Assembly: GCA_028023455.1 (NCBI GenBank)
Contig: JAQFVV010012442.1
Location: 62,001 to 126,000 of the forward strand
Origin: Epiperipatus broadwayi
Taxonomy: Eukaryota; Onychophora; Udeonychophora; Euonychophora; Peripatidae
Direction: 5' to 3'
DNA length: 64,000 nt
Shown: piece by piece, positions 1 to 14,120 of the stretch
Layout: each line of letters begins with the position of its first letter
Position numbering within the stretch: position 1 is the first letter of the stretch
Notes under the pieces: model-generated
Database searches by the model: none
Told to the model about the DNA's origin: nothing
Seen by the model: only the letters and a program-made list of their open reading frames with translations
Program-made: the position numbers and the translations under genes

Positions 1-1866
1 GTAGAAAAAAGCAGCAATTGACTAATAAAATTTCTACTGAGACTAGAGAATTTATGAAGAAAAGAAGGAATATGAAGATATACAAAAATGATGTATTAAA
101 AAGAATTGAATATCTCGAATTTTGTAAAATGGTACGGAAAAAAGTTGAAAATGATATAAGAAAGTATAACTATGAAATAGCAAGGAAAGCTGTAGAAGAA
201 AATAAAAGTCTCAAGAATGTTAAACAACATTTTGGTATTGGTAGGAAATTTATATCTGCAATAAGAAAAAAAGATGTAATTATTACTAAAAAGAGAGATG
301 ACATCATGAAATTGGTAGAAGATTTTTATCAAGAATTATATAGTAATAAAGAACAAGTACCTCCTATATCTATTACATCTTCCGAATTGCCCAGAATATT
401 AAATGAAGAAGTGAGACATGCAATTAAATGTATGAAGAAAGGAAAGGCTCCAGGAAATGATGGAATTATAATTGATATATTAAAAGAAGAAAGTGAAGAA
501 ATAGAAACAATTTTAGCAAAGTTATATACCAAATGTCTAAATGGTAAAGATGTACCGGAAGATTGGAAGAATGCAGTAATAATATTAATATTTAAAAAAG
601 GTGATAAAGAAGATATTAGAAATTACAGACCTATCAGCCTTTTATCAGTTTTATATAAAATTTTTTACCAAGATAATTACAACTCGTCTACAGAGAACTT
701 TGGATTTCCACAAACCAAGAGAACAAGCTGAATTTAAAAGTGGTTTTAGTACAATAGATCATATCCAGGTATTGAGAGAAGTCATAGAAAGGACAAATGA
801 ATATGAGTTGTCATTATGTTTAGGATTTGTAGATTATGAAAAGGCATTCGATTCTATACACATTTCTTCAGTGATTAAAGCATTGGATCATCAAGGTATA
901 GATCCAAGATACTGTCATATTTTAAAGAATATTTATAAAAATGCAACAGCAACAATTAGATTACATAATGATACCAGAAAAATCAACATTGAGAAAGGTG
1001 TAAGGCAAGGTGACTCCATATCTCCAAAACTTTTTACAGCAGTGCTGCAAGAAGTATTTTGTGGATTAAAATGGGAAACTAAAGGAATGAAAGTAAATGG
1101 AGAGTATTTAAGTTATTTAGATTTTGCATATGATGTAGTTGTTTTTGCAAATAATGCTTCAGAGCTGCAGGAAATGTTGCAGGAGTTAGCAGATGAAAGT
1201 AGAAAAGTAGGACTAAAGATAAATGTTAAAAAGACTAAAGTAATGTTTAATCGATTTGCTCAAAATATGAAAATAAAGATTGATTATGAAGAATTAGAAG
1301 AAGTTAATAGTTACAAATACCTAGGTCAGATTATTAATACAGATGAAAACATAATGGAGGAAATTAATCATAGAATTAAACTTGGTTGGAGTGATATTTG
1401 GTAGAAATAACTTGATACTAAAAGGAAATATGCCTATGTGTTTGAAAAGAATGGTTTTTAACAAATGTGTTTTACCAGTTCTTACTTATGGATCTGAGAC
1501 TTGGACACTTAATAGAAAAGCAATACAGAGACTTCAGACCACTCAAAGGAAAATGGAGAGATGTATGTTGGGAGTAACAAGAAGAGATCGAAAACGCAAT
1601 GTATGGGTAAGACAACAAACAGGTGTTACTGATCTTATTGAAAAAAATAAAAGATTGAAATGGAGTTGAGCTGGACATATTGCTAGAAGAAATGATAATA
1701 GATGGACAATTGAAATTGTAAAAGACCGAGAAAGAGACCACATGTGAGATGGATGGATGAAATAAGAAAATGTGCAGGGGTGTTGTGGAAAAGAGAAGCT
1801 AAAGATCGGAGAAGATGGATTAAACTTGGAGAGATCTTCATCCTACAGTGGATTGATAATGGTTGA
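1..1866 (+). pseudogene. RTE-clade LINE reverse transcriptase, 5'-truncated and frameshifted
   Basis: C-terminal part of an endonuclease/reverse-transcriptase polyprotein of a non-LTR retrotransposon. Reading is open from the left edge in frame 3, so the element continues outside the window. Visible RT blocks are NYRPISLL near 625, the motif A region FVDYEKAFDSI near 830, and RQGDSISPKLF near 1005. Further on are YKYLGQIIN and the GSETWTL block typical of RTE elements. Lesions: a frame change in a T run near 661-667, another near 1390, a W-to-stop TGA at 1667, and a frame change near 1725-1740. The last block then reads in frame to TGA at 1864. The catalytic FADD box reads FAYD near 1127, so the first catalytic Asp is lost. 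The apparent starts of the fragments are not real starts. Clade assignment rests on family knowledge of these blocks. Confidence 0.9.
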
Positions 1867-1878
1867 TGATGATGATAT
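1864..1878 (+). repeat. RTE 3' tail, (TGA)n-like
   Basis: A TGATGATGATGATAT run begins in the stop codon of the RTE reading frame. RTE elements often end in short tandem repeats of this kind. It marks the 3' end of the LINE copy. Confidence 0.7.
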
Positions 1879-3400
1879 ATTTTAGTTAATATTATAAGTA
1901 AGTTAATATCATTAGCTCAGAGTTGATTATTTTTTTGCTTATCTAGTCCCATCATAAAAATCTAAATAGATTGTTTTTGTCATTGGTTTAGAATGTCTTA
2001 TATTAAATACTTTTTAAATTTCTCTAAATTGAAGATAACAAATTTCATTGACTAGATTAATTGAATATTATCTTTGATTTGAATAACTGTCAATTATAGT
2101 TATATAGCTTAATTGGTACCAAAATCAATTTTTTATTTGATTGATTACAGATTCAAATAAAGAATATTAATAATTATAAGTTAATAAACATCCAATGAAA
2201 ACTTAAGATATACTTTATATAATGTGATTGGGCATTGTAAAGTTAGAAATTATAGAAGAGATTTGTTGAAAATAAATTCTCCTGGAGTATTCCATTTTAA
2301 AATATAGTTGAAACAATAATTATGTATCGCTTTATTGGAAGATAGGAATGAAATGTTTATACATTACATTTAGCATTTTATTAAACTAGACGTAAATTTG
2401 AGCAAAATATTATTTTGTTTCAACATTTAAAATAGTGTATAAGTTTAAAAATGTTTTGTAAAATGCAATTATAATTAAATAGAAACTAATGTATTTAAAT
2501 AAAATGTAGTAGCATTAAATATTAAAGTAGATTTGAATTATTATAATAACAATAAATTAATAAAGCATGTTGGAATCTAATTTAGTTATTGATTGGAATT
2601 CACTTTCCTTCAATTACTAGTCAAATAGTTAGCTTAATCATACGTTATTGTTTATGACAATGATATGCAATTTCACTGCTTATTGCACTTTATTTTGTAA
2701 TTGTGATAGATTTGTTGATGTCTGGAGGAATTAATCTCATTTTTATTTCGTTTAACATAAATCTTTAACAAATTAGGCTTTAGTAAATATCATTAGTGAC
2801 TCCGATTGAACTAGATTAGATTAAATTAGATTAGATATTATTTAGATCAGATAGATCATTCTCCCTCGCTTCATCATCACAGTTTAACTCATATGCGTGG
2901 CTAGATTAGTAAGTCAATCATTGATAATCATCATGTATTTCCATGGGAAAATGCGTAGTGTGTGAATTATTAAATATAATTATTAGGATTGGAAATTTTG
3001 ATTTTTGATAAAATGCTAATTAAATGCTAATGTAATTTACCGTGTTAAATAAATGGCATCATCACATTGACAAATTTACCCGTTGCAATATGTCTATAAC
3101 AATTAAAAACCAGACAACTCTCAGACAATCCCTATATAGGTAACAATCAAGAATTTCAAAGTTTTGTCAAGGCAAGCTCGTTTTAACAATAGAGGTGGAA
3201 TGTCAACTCCATTAATGGTCTCATATATTTGTAAAGATACTAAAGATTGCAATATGACTACAGAGATTAAAATTATTGATTGGAAGAAGCTTAAATATAT
3301 CTCCTTAAACAGGTAAATATAACCTGGTCTAAATTCAGACTAATAAATAGGAAATTATAACATTACAAATTGCAATTATAATTTTCATATTGCACCCAAA

Positions 3401-3401
<1 letters not shown>
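1879..3401. other. AT-rich sequence without recognised features
   Basis: No long reading frame and no RNA gene seen. It holds short GATTAGATTA-like runs near 2810-2840 but nothing I can assign. Confidence 0.6.
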
Positions 3402-3445
<44 letters not shown>

Positions 3446-3450
3446 ATTAT

Positions 3451-3485
<35 letters not shown>
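3402..3485. repeat. Interrupted (TA)n microsatellite
   Basis: Two TA tracts are separated by ACATAATTATGTT, itself a near-perfect palindrome. The array borders the inverted flank of the LINE fragment to its right. Confidence 0.9.
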
Positions 3486-3490
<5 letters not shown>

Positions 3491-3502
3491 CAAACCATTA
3501 TA

Positions 3503-3520
3503 TGTGATGTGATGTGATGT
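3503..3520 (-). repeat. LINE 3' tail, (ATCAC)n
   Basis: On the minus strand a short ATCAC repeat lies downstream of the LINE fragment at 3616-4473, in the place expected for the 3' tail of a non-LTR element. It is followed by the sequence that reappears inverted at 4529-4546. Confidence 0.6.
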
Positions 3521-3615
3521 ATTATGGCTTCTCCTTAAACGAAGTCAAGAATATCTCAGCAATTAAGCCCAGATAAACTTGTTAGCCACTTTCTTTTACA
3601 TTCCCCACTCTAAAT

Positions 3616-4473
3616 TTACCCATAATCTGCTCTATCCCATTTCCACAACATAATTTTTGTCAACTCTATAACCTTTATATCTAAATCCCCCTTATCTTTT
3701 CCCAAACCTAGCATAAAAACCAATAATTCACTTTCTGTATAATCACTCTTTTCATATTTATTTTTCCACAACTTCATTATATGTACCCTTTCTGTTTTCA
3801 AACATTTACATTCAATTAACAAATGCCTAATATTTTCAATTCCTTCCTTACATAATTTACAAAATAAATCACCCATATTTTTCCATTTACATGTATATTC
3901 TTTTGTAGCTAAAGATCCCATTCGAGCCTTAAACAATAAACTACTTTCCTTACTATTATCATATATTAACTCACACCTAATATTCTGTTTATTTCTATAT
4001 ATATTTAAACTCTTTTTACTCTCCATACTATTTCTCCATCTCTCTAACTCCCTAGTCTTTATTAATAAATTTATTCTTTTATCCCATTCCTTACTACTAT
4101 AACACTCAATAATCCTCTTAACACAATCATCCCATCTTTTGTACAAATATACTGATATAAATTCTTTATCCAAATCTTTTGCATAGCGCATTACCTTTCT
4201 CACCGATCTTGTTACCTGCCCTTTACTCATAACCCAATTAAATACTATTTTAGCTATTCTTTTATTATCCATAAACTGCAATCTACCAAACATTTTCATT
4301 TTACTTTTTGCATCTCTCATATGAAAACTTGACCATCCCATTTCTCCTTGAATTGCCTCCCTTGCTGTCCATACTTCTGCATCCAATGCATGTCTTCCTA
4401 CTTCCCTTTGAGTTTTTTCTAAATAATCTAATATACAATTACAAATATCCAGTAACGCCCTCTGTTTAAAGAT
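3616..4473 (-). pseudogene. LINE ORF2 C-terminal fragment with CCHC motif
   Basis: C-terminal domain of a non-LTR retrotransposon polyprotein, downstream of the RT catalytic region. Reading is open from 4473 to the stop at 3616 and has no methionine start of its own, so this is a truncated piece. The first part has the thumb-like block LEKTQREVG and then GEMGWSSF. A putative zinc finger, CKLCKEGIENIRHLLIEC, follows, and the protein ends in a charged tail. This layout matches the post-RT region of CR1/L2/RTE-like elements, but I cannot name the clade. The 5' break coincides with the loop of the hairpin at 4441-4523. No stop codon interrupts the fragment, so it may be fairly recent. Confidence 0.75.
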
Positions 4474-4523
4474 CTATATCTCAATAATAGATCTTTAAAC
4501 AGAGGGCGTTACTGGATATTTGT
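4441..4523. repeat. Perfect 37-bp inverted repeat, 9-bp loop
   Basis: Positions 4441-4477 are exactly complementary to 4487-4523. Weaker pairing extends the arms by roughly 10 bp. The left arm is coding sequence of the LINE fragment and the right arm is an inverted copy of it. Beyond the right arm, 4529-4546 is the exact reverse complement of 3485-3502, which flanks the other end of the LINE. The whole 3485-4546 piece therefore has inverted ends. Confidence 0.95.
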
Positions 4524-4590
4524 AAATGTATAATGGTTTGTATATTTTCTATAATTATTTCAGTTATAGTTAACAGTAACTTTCTTTTCA

Positions 4591-4608
4591 TATATATATA
4601 TATATATA
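4591..4608. repeat. Short (TA)n tract
   Basis: About nine TA dinucleotides in otherwise unassigned AT-rich sequence between the LINE hairpin and the larger array at 4746. Confidence 0.8.
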
Positions 4609-4743
4609 ATCAAATAATATAAGTATAATAAAAATATTCACTAGAATAAAAACTACAAAATTTTAAAAAATACCTATATAACATTAAAGATTAAACTTCT
4701 TCGCTATAGCCAGCTTTGGCGTATTCCGCCATTTTAAATAGCA

Positions 4744-6627
<1,884 letters not shown>

Positions 6628-6629
6628 TT

Positions 6630-6648
6630 TTGGGGGCCAGTCCAGGAT
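6630..6648 (+). promoter_or_regulatory. Putative primer binding site of element A
   Basis: TGGGGGCCAGTCCAGGATC follows the LTR end by two bases and starts with TGG, as required for pairing with a tRNA CCA end. I cannot name the tRNA. Confidence 0.55.
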
Positions 6649-7440
6649 CCATTTGCTGTACAATTATTAGTCATGTGTAGGATAGAATTTTGTTGAAAAA
6701 AATATTCATATACAAATTAATTCCAAAAAATTAACTTGGTGAGAAAGCGAGGATGAGAAGGAGAGTTTTTTCTTTGCTTTATAGTTTGTTATATATGTTT
6801 CAAAGTCACATGTGTAGAATAAAAGAGAAGGGAAGGGGGAAAATTAGCTTTGTGAAATTCTATTAAAAGTTTTTATATTTACTGTTATATAAAAAAAAGG
6901 TATTTAGAAATTATATGATTGTCTTATATCACGACCGAATATATATGTTGTCTTTACGTAATTGCGATCAAAAAAAGAAATATATTGAAATCTAATATAA
7001 ATGGGGAATAGATTTTTAAATTTTAATGATAAGTCATAAAGTTGTAAAATAAAGTATATCAGTGGAAATAAAATAAATTACATACGTGTCTTATTTCAAA
7101 CTGTCACAGTGAAATAAGTATATATTAGTCAAACCAAATAAATTATATACATGAGTTATTGTAAGGCATTGTAGTAAAATAAATTTATTGATAAATATAT
7201 ATGTAGTAGAGTCGAGGGTAATAGTTGGGAAAATAGACAGATCAGGGAGAGGAAAGAAATATAAGGCAGGTAGGTGAAGAATCTGAGAAGGCATGGTTGG
7301 GATTAACTGGCGTACCAAATGCCAATCATAAAAGAAAGAATTAAATTAGCAAATAGAAATAAAAGGGTCAAGAACAAACGAGAATTAGTATAGTAGAAAT
7401 ATAATTAAAGATTAATTCATAAACTTAAAAAAATAGATTC
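6649..7440 (+). other. Untranslated leader of element A
   Basis: About 0.8 kb between the primer binding site and the first gag ATG. AT-rich, with no convincing reading frame. Confidence 0.6.
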
Positions 7441-8982
7441 ATGCACACGAGAGCAAAAACAAAGATGGATGTCCAAAGTGACGGAGAGGGGAGTATTAGT
7501 AGTGGAAAAAAAACTGAACAAACCGAAGATTTTGTATGTAGGAAAATGGAAGATAATAACGAATACAAAAAAGGGTATAATGCAGAATACCATGACGTGA
7601 TGAGTATGTTGAAAGAGATATAATGGAAAACCAGCGACAATTTGCCAGAGAATTCAAGAAGAGAGAAGTAAAGGGAAGAATCAAACAAGGGAATGATGGA
7701 AGAGTTCTGTGAACAATTAACTAAAAGCTTCAATCAGAAATTTGAAGAGTTAAGTGATAATTATAGGCAAACCACTTGTCAATTGGCGGCCACAAATAAA
7801 TGATTGGATAGCCAAGCTGAGTTATGTGACAAATTCGAGCAATGAATTATGGGAAAGTGGGATATTGCAGTGCAAGAGATCAGAGAGGAAATAAGTGAAA
7901 AGGTGACTGATATGGAAGATAAACTAGAAGTAGTATGCCAGAAAATAGAGGGTTTTAAATTAGAGCAAGGGAAGAAAATTGAATTGATTAATGATGAAAA
8001 CGAGAAAGTTATAGAGAATCTACGATTTGATGTTAATCAGTTAGTGGTAGCAATAGACAAAAAGGGTCAAAAGTAGAGGAAAGGGATAGTGAATTAGGAA
8101 AGGAATAGTTAATTAGAAAAGCTAGAGATGAAAGAAAGAAGTAATAATAATAAGCAGAAAAGCACCAACGAGTGCATGCTGGCAAGTAATTGTACTCTTA
8201 TCAGTAACAACATGGCCACAGTTAATCACTTTTTGAAAATACACATTTTCTATAGGCATCTAGGGGAGAGTCCCATGGAGCACCTTAATAGTTTGGAAGG
8301 GTATTTTCTGTTCAATAAACTAGATGAAGAAGCCATGCAGGCCATCACATGCAGCCATTTGCAGAGTGCTTCACAAACGTGGTGGGACTCGTTGTTCATA
8401 AAACCAACAACGTTTATCAGATATAAGGTGGCTTTGCTCACCAGCTACTGGAGCAAAGAACTCCAAGAAAATCTGCAGCATGAGATCTCACAAAATAAAT
8501 GGAGACCAGGAGAGCCATTCTCTCCATTCTTTCGTCGACAGGTGGCAAAACTACGTGCACTGACAGTCAACCCTCTGTCAGAGAAACAAATTATTAGAAT
8601 CATCAGACATAATTTTCCACACAATGTGGAGCAGATGCTTATTGGCACTGAGAGACAAACGGTCGAACAAGTAGCCGAACTGCTTAATGCATTCGACAGC
8701 ACAAGGCCTAACAATAAGTTTGACGATAGACAATTCAAGAAACCGATTAAAGATCCAGTGATAGATGAGGGGCAATCTAACCATCAACAAAGCTACTGGG
8801 AAAGCAAGGATAGATTTTATGATAGAAATAAAGTGTCCAGACCGAGGAAGAGGTATTCAGATGGGAACTATCCGAAAGGACACAGAGATTTTAGTAGACA
8901 TAGGGATAATAGTCCATTGCCCAGCACCAGTGGGTATATGTCGAACAAAAGGAGTAACAAAGAACCTCCAGATAAAAACTAA
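7441..8982 (+). pseudogene. Gag of element A, with in-frame stops
   Basis: One reading frame (frame 1) runs from ATG at 7441 to TAA at 8980-8982, interrupted by stops at 7621, 7669, 7801, 7843, 8074, 8095 and 8110 but by no frameshift. The N-terminal part is charged and coiled-coil-like (for example the stretch starting EIREEISEKVTDMEDKLE). From about 8190 it is a Retrotrans_gag-type capsid: YFLFNKLDEEAMQAITCSHL, then QTWWDSLF, then LSEKQIIRIIRHNFP. The C-terminus is basic and lacks a CCHC knuckle. The capsid matches those of elements B (31650-32160) and C (56100-56450) motif by motif. All stops lie in the N-terminal half; the capsid half is open. Confidence 0.88.
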
Positions 8983-9687
8983 TTTTAAAAAAAAATTGTA
9001 ACATGACGGATATGTCAACTTGACTGATTATTAACAGCACTGGGTTTCGAGAATGGAGAATAACTTATAAAATAAAAATAAAAAATCAATGTAAATAAAA
9101 GAGATGTACTGGGAAGAGAGAAGAAATAATGATGAGATTTTAAATGATAAAATTTTAAATGCAAAGTATGAAAAAACAAAAGGAAGTAACGTAAAACAGA
9201 CTAATTTGTAATTTATAATGACAAACTCCTAGTGTAAGACTGTCAAACACAGCTGCACATGAAAAAAAAATAGAGAAAAGAGAATTGATGATTAAAATGC
9301 AGTAACTATGTCAACCATTAGTATAATAAAACTCTTCTCATAAGATGCCAATATGTTAGCCAAAAGAATTTAAATTTTAATGTATAATCTGTAAAATCGG
9401 CAAATGCAGCTAGAAATAATAAATAAATGAAAAAAAAAATAGGATGGAACAATAAACATCCACACTTATTAAATGAATAATTAATACATAATAAAATAAA
9501 ATCAAATCAAATAAATAATAGTAGTAAAGTTAAGTGTTAAGGAGGTATGGTTGAGGTGCTGGATTGAGGCATTTGTGTGTGTGTATATAGGGATAATGTA
9601 TGGATAGCATCTGAGCTTGGTTAAGCTGTCTCTGCGTATGATGTAAATGTGCAGGTGAGTATCTGCATTAAGTTTTAAAATAATGAA
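8983..9687 (+). other. Non-coding internal region of element A
   Basis: In an autonomous Gypsy element pol would lie here. No protease, RT or integrase motif is visible in any frame; the sequence is AT-rich with scattered stops. Confidence 0.7.
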
Positions 9688-9980
9688 GCATCAGTAAGAA
9701 TCCTGGGCTCATTATCTGTGTGGGACAGAAGTTCCCAATGTATTACAAACTCAATATAAATGAGTACATCCAGAAGTTAAAGAATTAAGAATTTGTTTTA
9801 TTAATAATGTAGCATCAGTAAGAATCCTGGGCTCATTATCTGTGCAGGACAGAAGCTCCCAGTTTAATACAAAATCAAAATGAATGAGTAAATCAAGAAT
9901 TTAAAGAATTAAGAAGTGTTTTTATTAATAATGTAGCATCAGTAAGAATCCTGGGTGCATTATCTTTGAGGGATAAAATT
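9688..9980 (+). repeat. 124-bp tandem repeat, about 2.4 copies
   Basis: GCATCAGTAAGAATCCTGGG recurs at 9688, 9812 and 9936, an exact 124-bp period. The third copy decays after about 45 bp. It lies in the non-coding internal part of element A, upstream of the 3' LTR. Confidence 0.92.
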
Positions 9981-10244
9981 TTTTCCCATTTTATTAAGAA
10001 TCATTCTGGAAAAAAATAAAAAAAATGAAGAGGTCCTTTTTTTATTAAGTTGAACAAACAGAAGAAATGTCAGTGTGTGTTAAAGTCTTCCACAGGGATT
10101 AAAGTGGTTTGATTAGAGCAGATCGATTGGATTGAATATGTATAGCTTTTTCCTAATTGTCTCCCCATGTCTATCTCACCAAAGAAGTTAAATATTAAGA
10201 ATTAAAATGGCTTTCACATCAAAGTACATATATATTTTAATTCT

Positions 10245-10266
10245 TAAAAATTAGAGAGCGGTGTAA
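10245..10266 (+). promoter_or_regulatory. Polypurine-tract-like stretch before 3' LTR of A
   Basis: AAATTAGAGAGCGGTGTAA lies directly before the TGTGATG start of the right LTR. It is purine-rich and in the position used to prime plus-strand DNA synthesis. The match is imperfect. Confidence 0.45.
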
Positions 10267-12019
10267 TGTGATGATGACACAGACTGCGATCACACATGTG
10301 TACATTTAATATATAGTATAATATTAAATGTGAGTTTTATGTAAACTAAGTTATAGAAATTGGATAATAAAGTCAGGAAAATAAAATAAATTTATTTCAA
10401 GTTAAGTTTTAATTAAAAAAGCAAGATGGTAGCCAAGGAATGAAAGTAATTAAAAAAATCAATTATGGTAATTAAAGAAAGTGAATGTAGGTAAGCAACC
10501 AAGATCCTTATCTTCCACCTTCCAATGTTAACTTTTTTAGAATTTAAAATTAGTAAAGTTTAAGGAATAGTAAAATAAGATCATCAAAGTTGATGATTAA
10601 ATCTTAAAGGAAAAGTAAATAAAAAGGGTTAATGATTGTAGAATTAGCAATCATAAATTTGTGGTCGCAATTATAAATAAAAAATAAATAGATTTACAAA
10701 AAAAAGATAAAGATCATCTCTTCAAAATACACACATGAATGCATGAAATATATATGTATAGGTGTGTAAAATAAAAAGTGTGTAAATAAGAAAATTACTT
10801 TATTAAAAAGAAATGGAAGTAAATAAAATAAAATAAAAATAAATGAATAAAAAACAAGAAGAAAAGTTTATGTATTTAATGAAAGTGAAATAAATGTGCG
10901 AAATGTAATTAATGACATTCCAAAAACAATCAAGAAGGTAAGTAAAGGACTGTGGGACAATTAAGAAGAAAATTGTAAAAGAAGTAGCCATGTTTTAGTT
11001 GTTCTGAAGTCTGCTGAGCTGACAGACAGAGTTCGAGAGCTGTGAACAAAAACGTAGTAAGAATTGAAACACCAAGAGGGACACCAGTAGATCCATGCTC
11101 ACCTAGGATGTAAAGTAAATTTCCCCATGCAGTAATAGTAAAGATAGCACCTGCCTGATGGTTCACCTTCCCTGTGCTGGAAGCCTCAAGAATATAATCT
11201 AAGTAAGCTGCAAGAAAGAATCCAGCCGGATCCCAAGAATTCCATCTCTACAAAAGAAGTGGAGTAATCCACAGGATGGATAATAATTCCCTCATCAACA
11301 TCCAGAAAATCTAGGTAAAGTAACTTTAATATAACACATGTGCACATACTTTTCTAAATGGCCACATTAATTAAAAAATGCAATTGCAAAATGTGAATCT
11401 GAATGAAAATAATTAGTAGTTTTCTCTACCAAAGAATACATAAGAAAAGATTATGAACTATAAAATATCTACAGATAAATGTTTCATATTATAGAATTAT
11501 TATTTTAGGTGAAGGGTTAATTAAATTAAATATAATTTGTGTTATTTTTAATGATTCCTTATTTTATGTTGAAGTATTACATTTTAATGTTTATGAATGT
11601 ATTAGAATAAACAATATTTATTTATGAATAGCTCTTTACATCTCATCTTTCCTTCTTCACCATACTAATTATAATGATATACCCGCAGGATTTATAAAAT
11701 ACTAAGTAGACCCTTAATTCTAGTAAAGGTACACGTGTCGATATAGTACAGCAATATTAAATCTTGCAAATTTTATAAATATTTTCACGTGCTGGATTAT
11801 TTTAAATAAATCATTCTTATGAATGAATATTCAGCAGCCGAAGAAGCTTCTGATCGGGAAAGATAATACTGAAATATTACATTGGTAATCTCAGTATTAG
11901 ATCAGGAATATAGACTTAGTTAATGAGTCTATATTTGCTTATTTGCTTGACGTGACAGTCGTCTCGATCGTAAAGTGTAAAATTAAAATTTTACAAACGG
12001 TTGAAAAGGTAATTCTGTT

Positions 12020-12022
<3 letters not shown>
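10267..12022 (+). repeat. 3' LTR of element A
   Basis: Copy of 4850-6627 with substitutions and a short deletion near 11055-11085. It ends CTGTTACA and is followed immediately by (TA)n. Confidence 0.9.
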
Positions 12023-12067
<45 letters not shown>

Positions 12068-12073
12068 ACTCAG

Positions 12074-12111
<38 letters not shown>

Positions 12112-12120
12112 CTGAGTGGT
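12023..12120. repeat. (TA)n array containing a 12-bp inverted copy of the LTR E end
   Basis: Two TA tracts surround ACCACTCAGTTA (12065-12076), the exact reverse complement of TAACTGAGTGGT at 12109-12120, where LTR E begins. The array joins elements A and E with no other sequence between them. Confidence 0.9.
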
Positions 12121-14097
12121 TGAGATGTAGATTGAATAGAAAAATATGTTGAATAAAATTTTCCTCTTTAATCAAAGTTGTGATAAGCAAAATTGTAAGA
12201 CAAATTGTTGACTTCTTTTATAAAAATAATATGATTCAATTATTTATTATAAATTTGATGTACTCCAGCTTTAATTTAAGTATTGCACCACATTTGTCCC
12301 TTAGCCAAATAAGCATAATACCCAGAGAGTACCTATGACCAAGCCAAAGCTATATAATGTAAATAACCATAACCACTTTTTTAGGCTACAGATCTTCTCG
12401 ACTTCTGGATTCAACCCCTGTCATTCAGAGCACTTTATTTGATTTGAAGTAAACTTCAGACACCAGCTAACTACCAAAAGTAGTTAACATAACCTTGAAT
12501 GATAGCAACTAATTCTAGCACCAAAGAAAACCTAACTAGCTCAACGGAAACAAATATAATAGACTGCTTATCTAACTTCTTTGCTAAATTGTTCTTAGTG
12601 GTATAAGTAAAGAATTGGCCGACAATAACTAACAGATAAAGTATTTTATTTTAAATAAAATGTTTACTATAATATGTAGACTAATTTATAAATTTTCAGT
12701 TAAATAGACAATGATTTTATATATGATAACTACACACATTCTTAATAAAATATACATCAGTAATGTAATATAAACATAAAACATTAATAAAAGTGCAAAG
12801 CATTAAAACATGCATGTATTTTATCATATGCTATTTGTATGTTAAGAATGTTCTATTAATGTCCATTTATCACACTAAACCTGTATATAAATAGTTTGTT
12901 TTATGCTGGGTCATGGAAATACTCGAATATTGTAATGGCTACTTAAATTAATATCAGGAATTGGAATAGGAAATTGTTATTATCTATAGGATTTTAAACA
13001 TTGTGACTTCTTGTTCTTTGCTGCTGCATGTGTGTTTTACCAACCAGTTGGATTTTAGGCTTCCAATGTAGTCCTGATCATTGTGGGTCCTGGCTATTTC
13101 TTTCTTCTGGCAGTTAGACATTCTTGGCAGTTTCAAATTATTAGACAGGCAGACTGCTGATGTTCTTGTTGATGAAGGTTGGAACTCATTGCATGTTCCA
13201 AAAACTGCTTATCACTGCATTAGATTCACTGAAATAATAAGTCTAATAGATGATTGATTTTAGATACATGAATTACTGAATGACAAATATTTGGCTCTAT
13301 TTATGTGATGATCTTGTTGTTTTCTTTTAATTAATTTTTACATCTGTCCCGTGCTTTTGTTGATCAAATTTTGGATAAGATGCAGTGTAATTAATCATGT
13401 TGTTTATGGATTTTAATTAGTTAGTTAGTAAACATTGCTAATGCTTTTGTTGATCAAATTTTGGATAAGATGCAGTGTAATTAATCATGTTGTTTATGGA
13501 TTTTAATTAGTTAGTTAGTAAACATTGCTAATCCCATTTCTATGTAGCTTATCAGTACATGAAATATTTGAGTTTTAAAATTTAATTATAAGCATTTATT
13601 TATTTTAGTATTTAACTTTTATATATTTTATTTTAACATGCACACATTTTATTATTTCTTTATGTTTAAAAGCAATATTATTGATGCACACATATTTATT
13701 TTATATTAAATAAATGAAAAGAGAGATTTTTTTAGTTTTTATGATTTTTTTTTCTTTATTAGTTTTTTTTTTCTAATTTATGTCCCCCCTCAAGCTATTT
13801 ACATTCTCTTTCAATAAACATTTTTTTTTACACTGTTGCAAGGCATTCACTAATACACATTTCTTAACTTATTCAAAGCTTAATTTTGCTAAGTGAAATC
13901 CCACCCTTATAAGTGACATGGCATTATGTCTTGGCAAACTGTTTTGTTTGTTAAAAAAAAAAAAAAAAAAACTCTTCAAATTTCTACATTAAACATCTCA
14001 TTATTAAACTTTTAATAAAATCTTTGAGCTGCTCATGAATTATTTTTATCTTATTTTTTTAAATAAAATTACATACATAGAATGCTTTTCATTAGCA
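12109..14097 (-). repeat. LTR of element E, 3' copy
   Basis: Direct repeat of 16462-18302, colinear over about 1.9 kb with many substitutions. Shared landmarks include GTAAGACAAATTGTTGA and TTATTATAAATTTGAT. It contains a private 90-bp tandem duplication. Confidence 0.8.
13353..13532. repeat. Exact 90-bp tandem duplication
   Basis: The 90-bp unit starting GCTTTTGTTGATCAAATTTT at 13353 repeats identically at 13443. The other LTR of E has one copy near 17700, so the duplication arose after insertion and is recent. Confidence 0.95.
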
Positions 14098-14120
14098 GTA
14101 CATTACACCACTTCCCAACA
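14098..14120 (-). promoter_or_regulatory. Polypurine-tract-like stretch of element E
   Basis: On the minus strand GGGAAGTGGTGTAATGTAC lies just before the LTR start TGCTAATG. It resembles the purine-rich stretch of element A (GCGGTGTAA). Confidence 0.45.
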
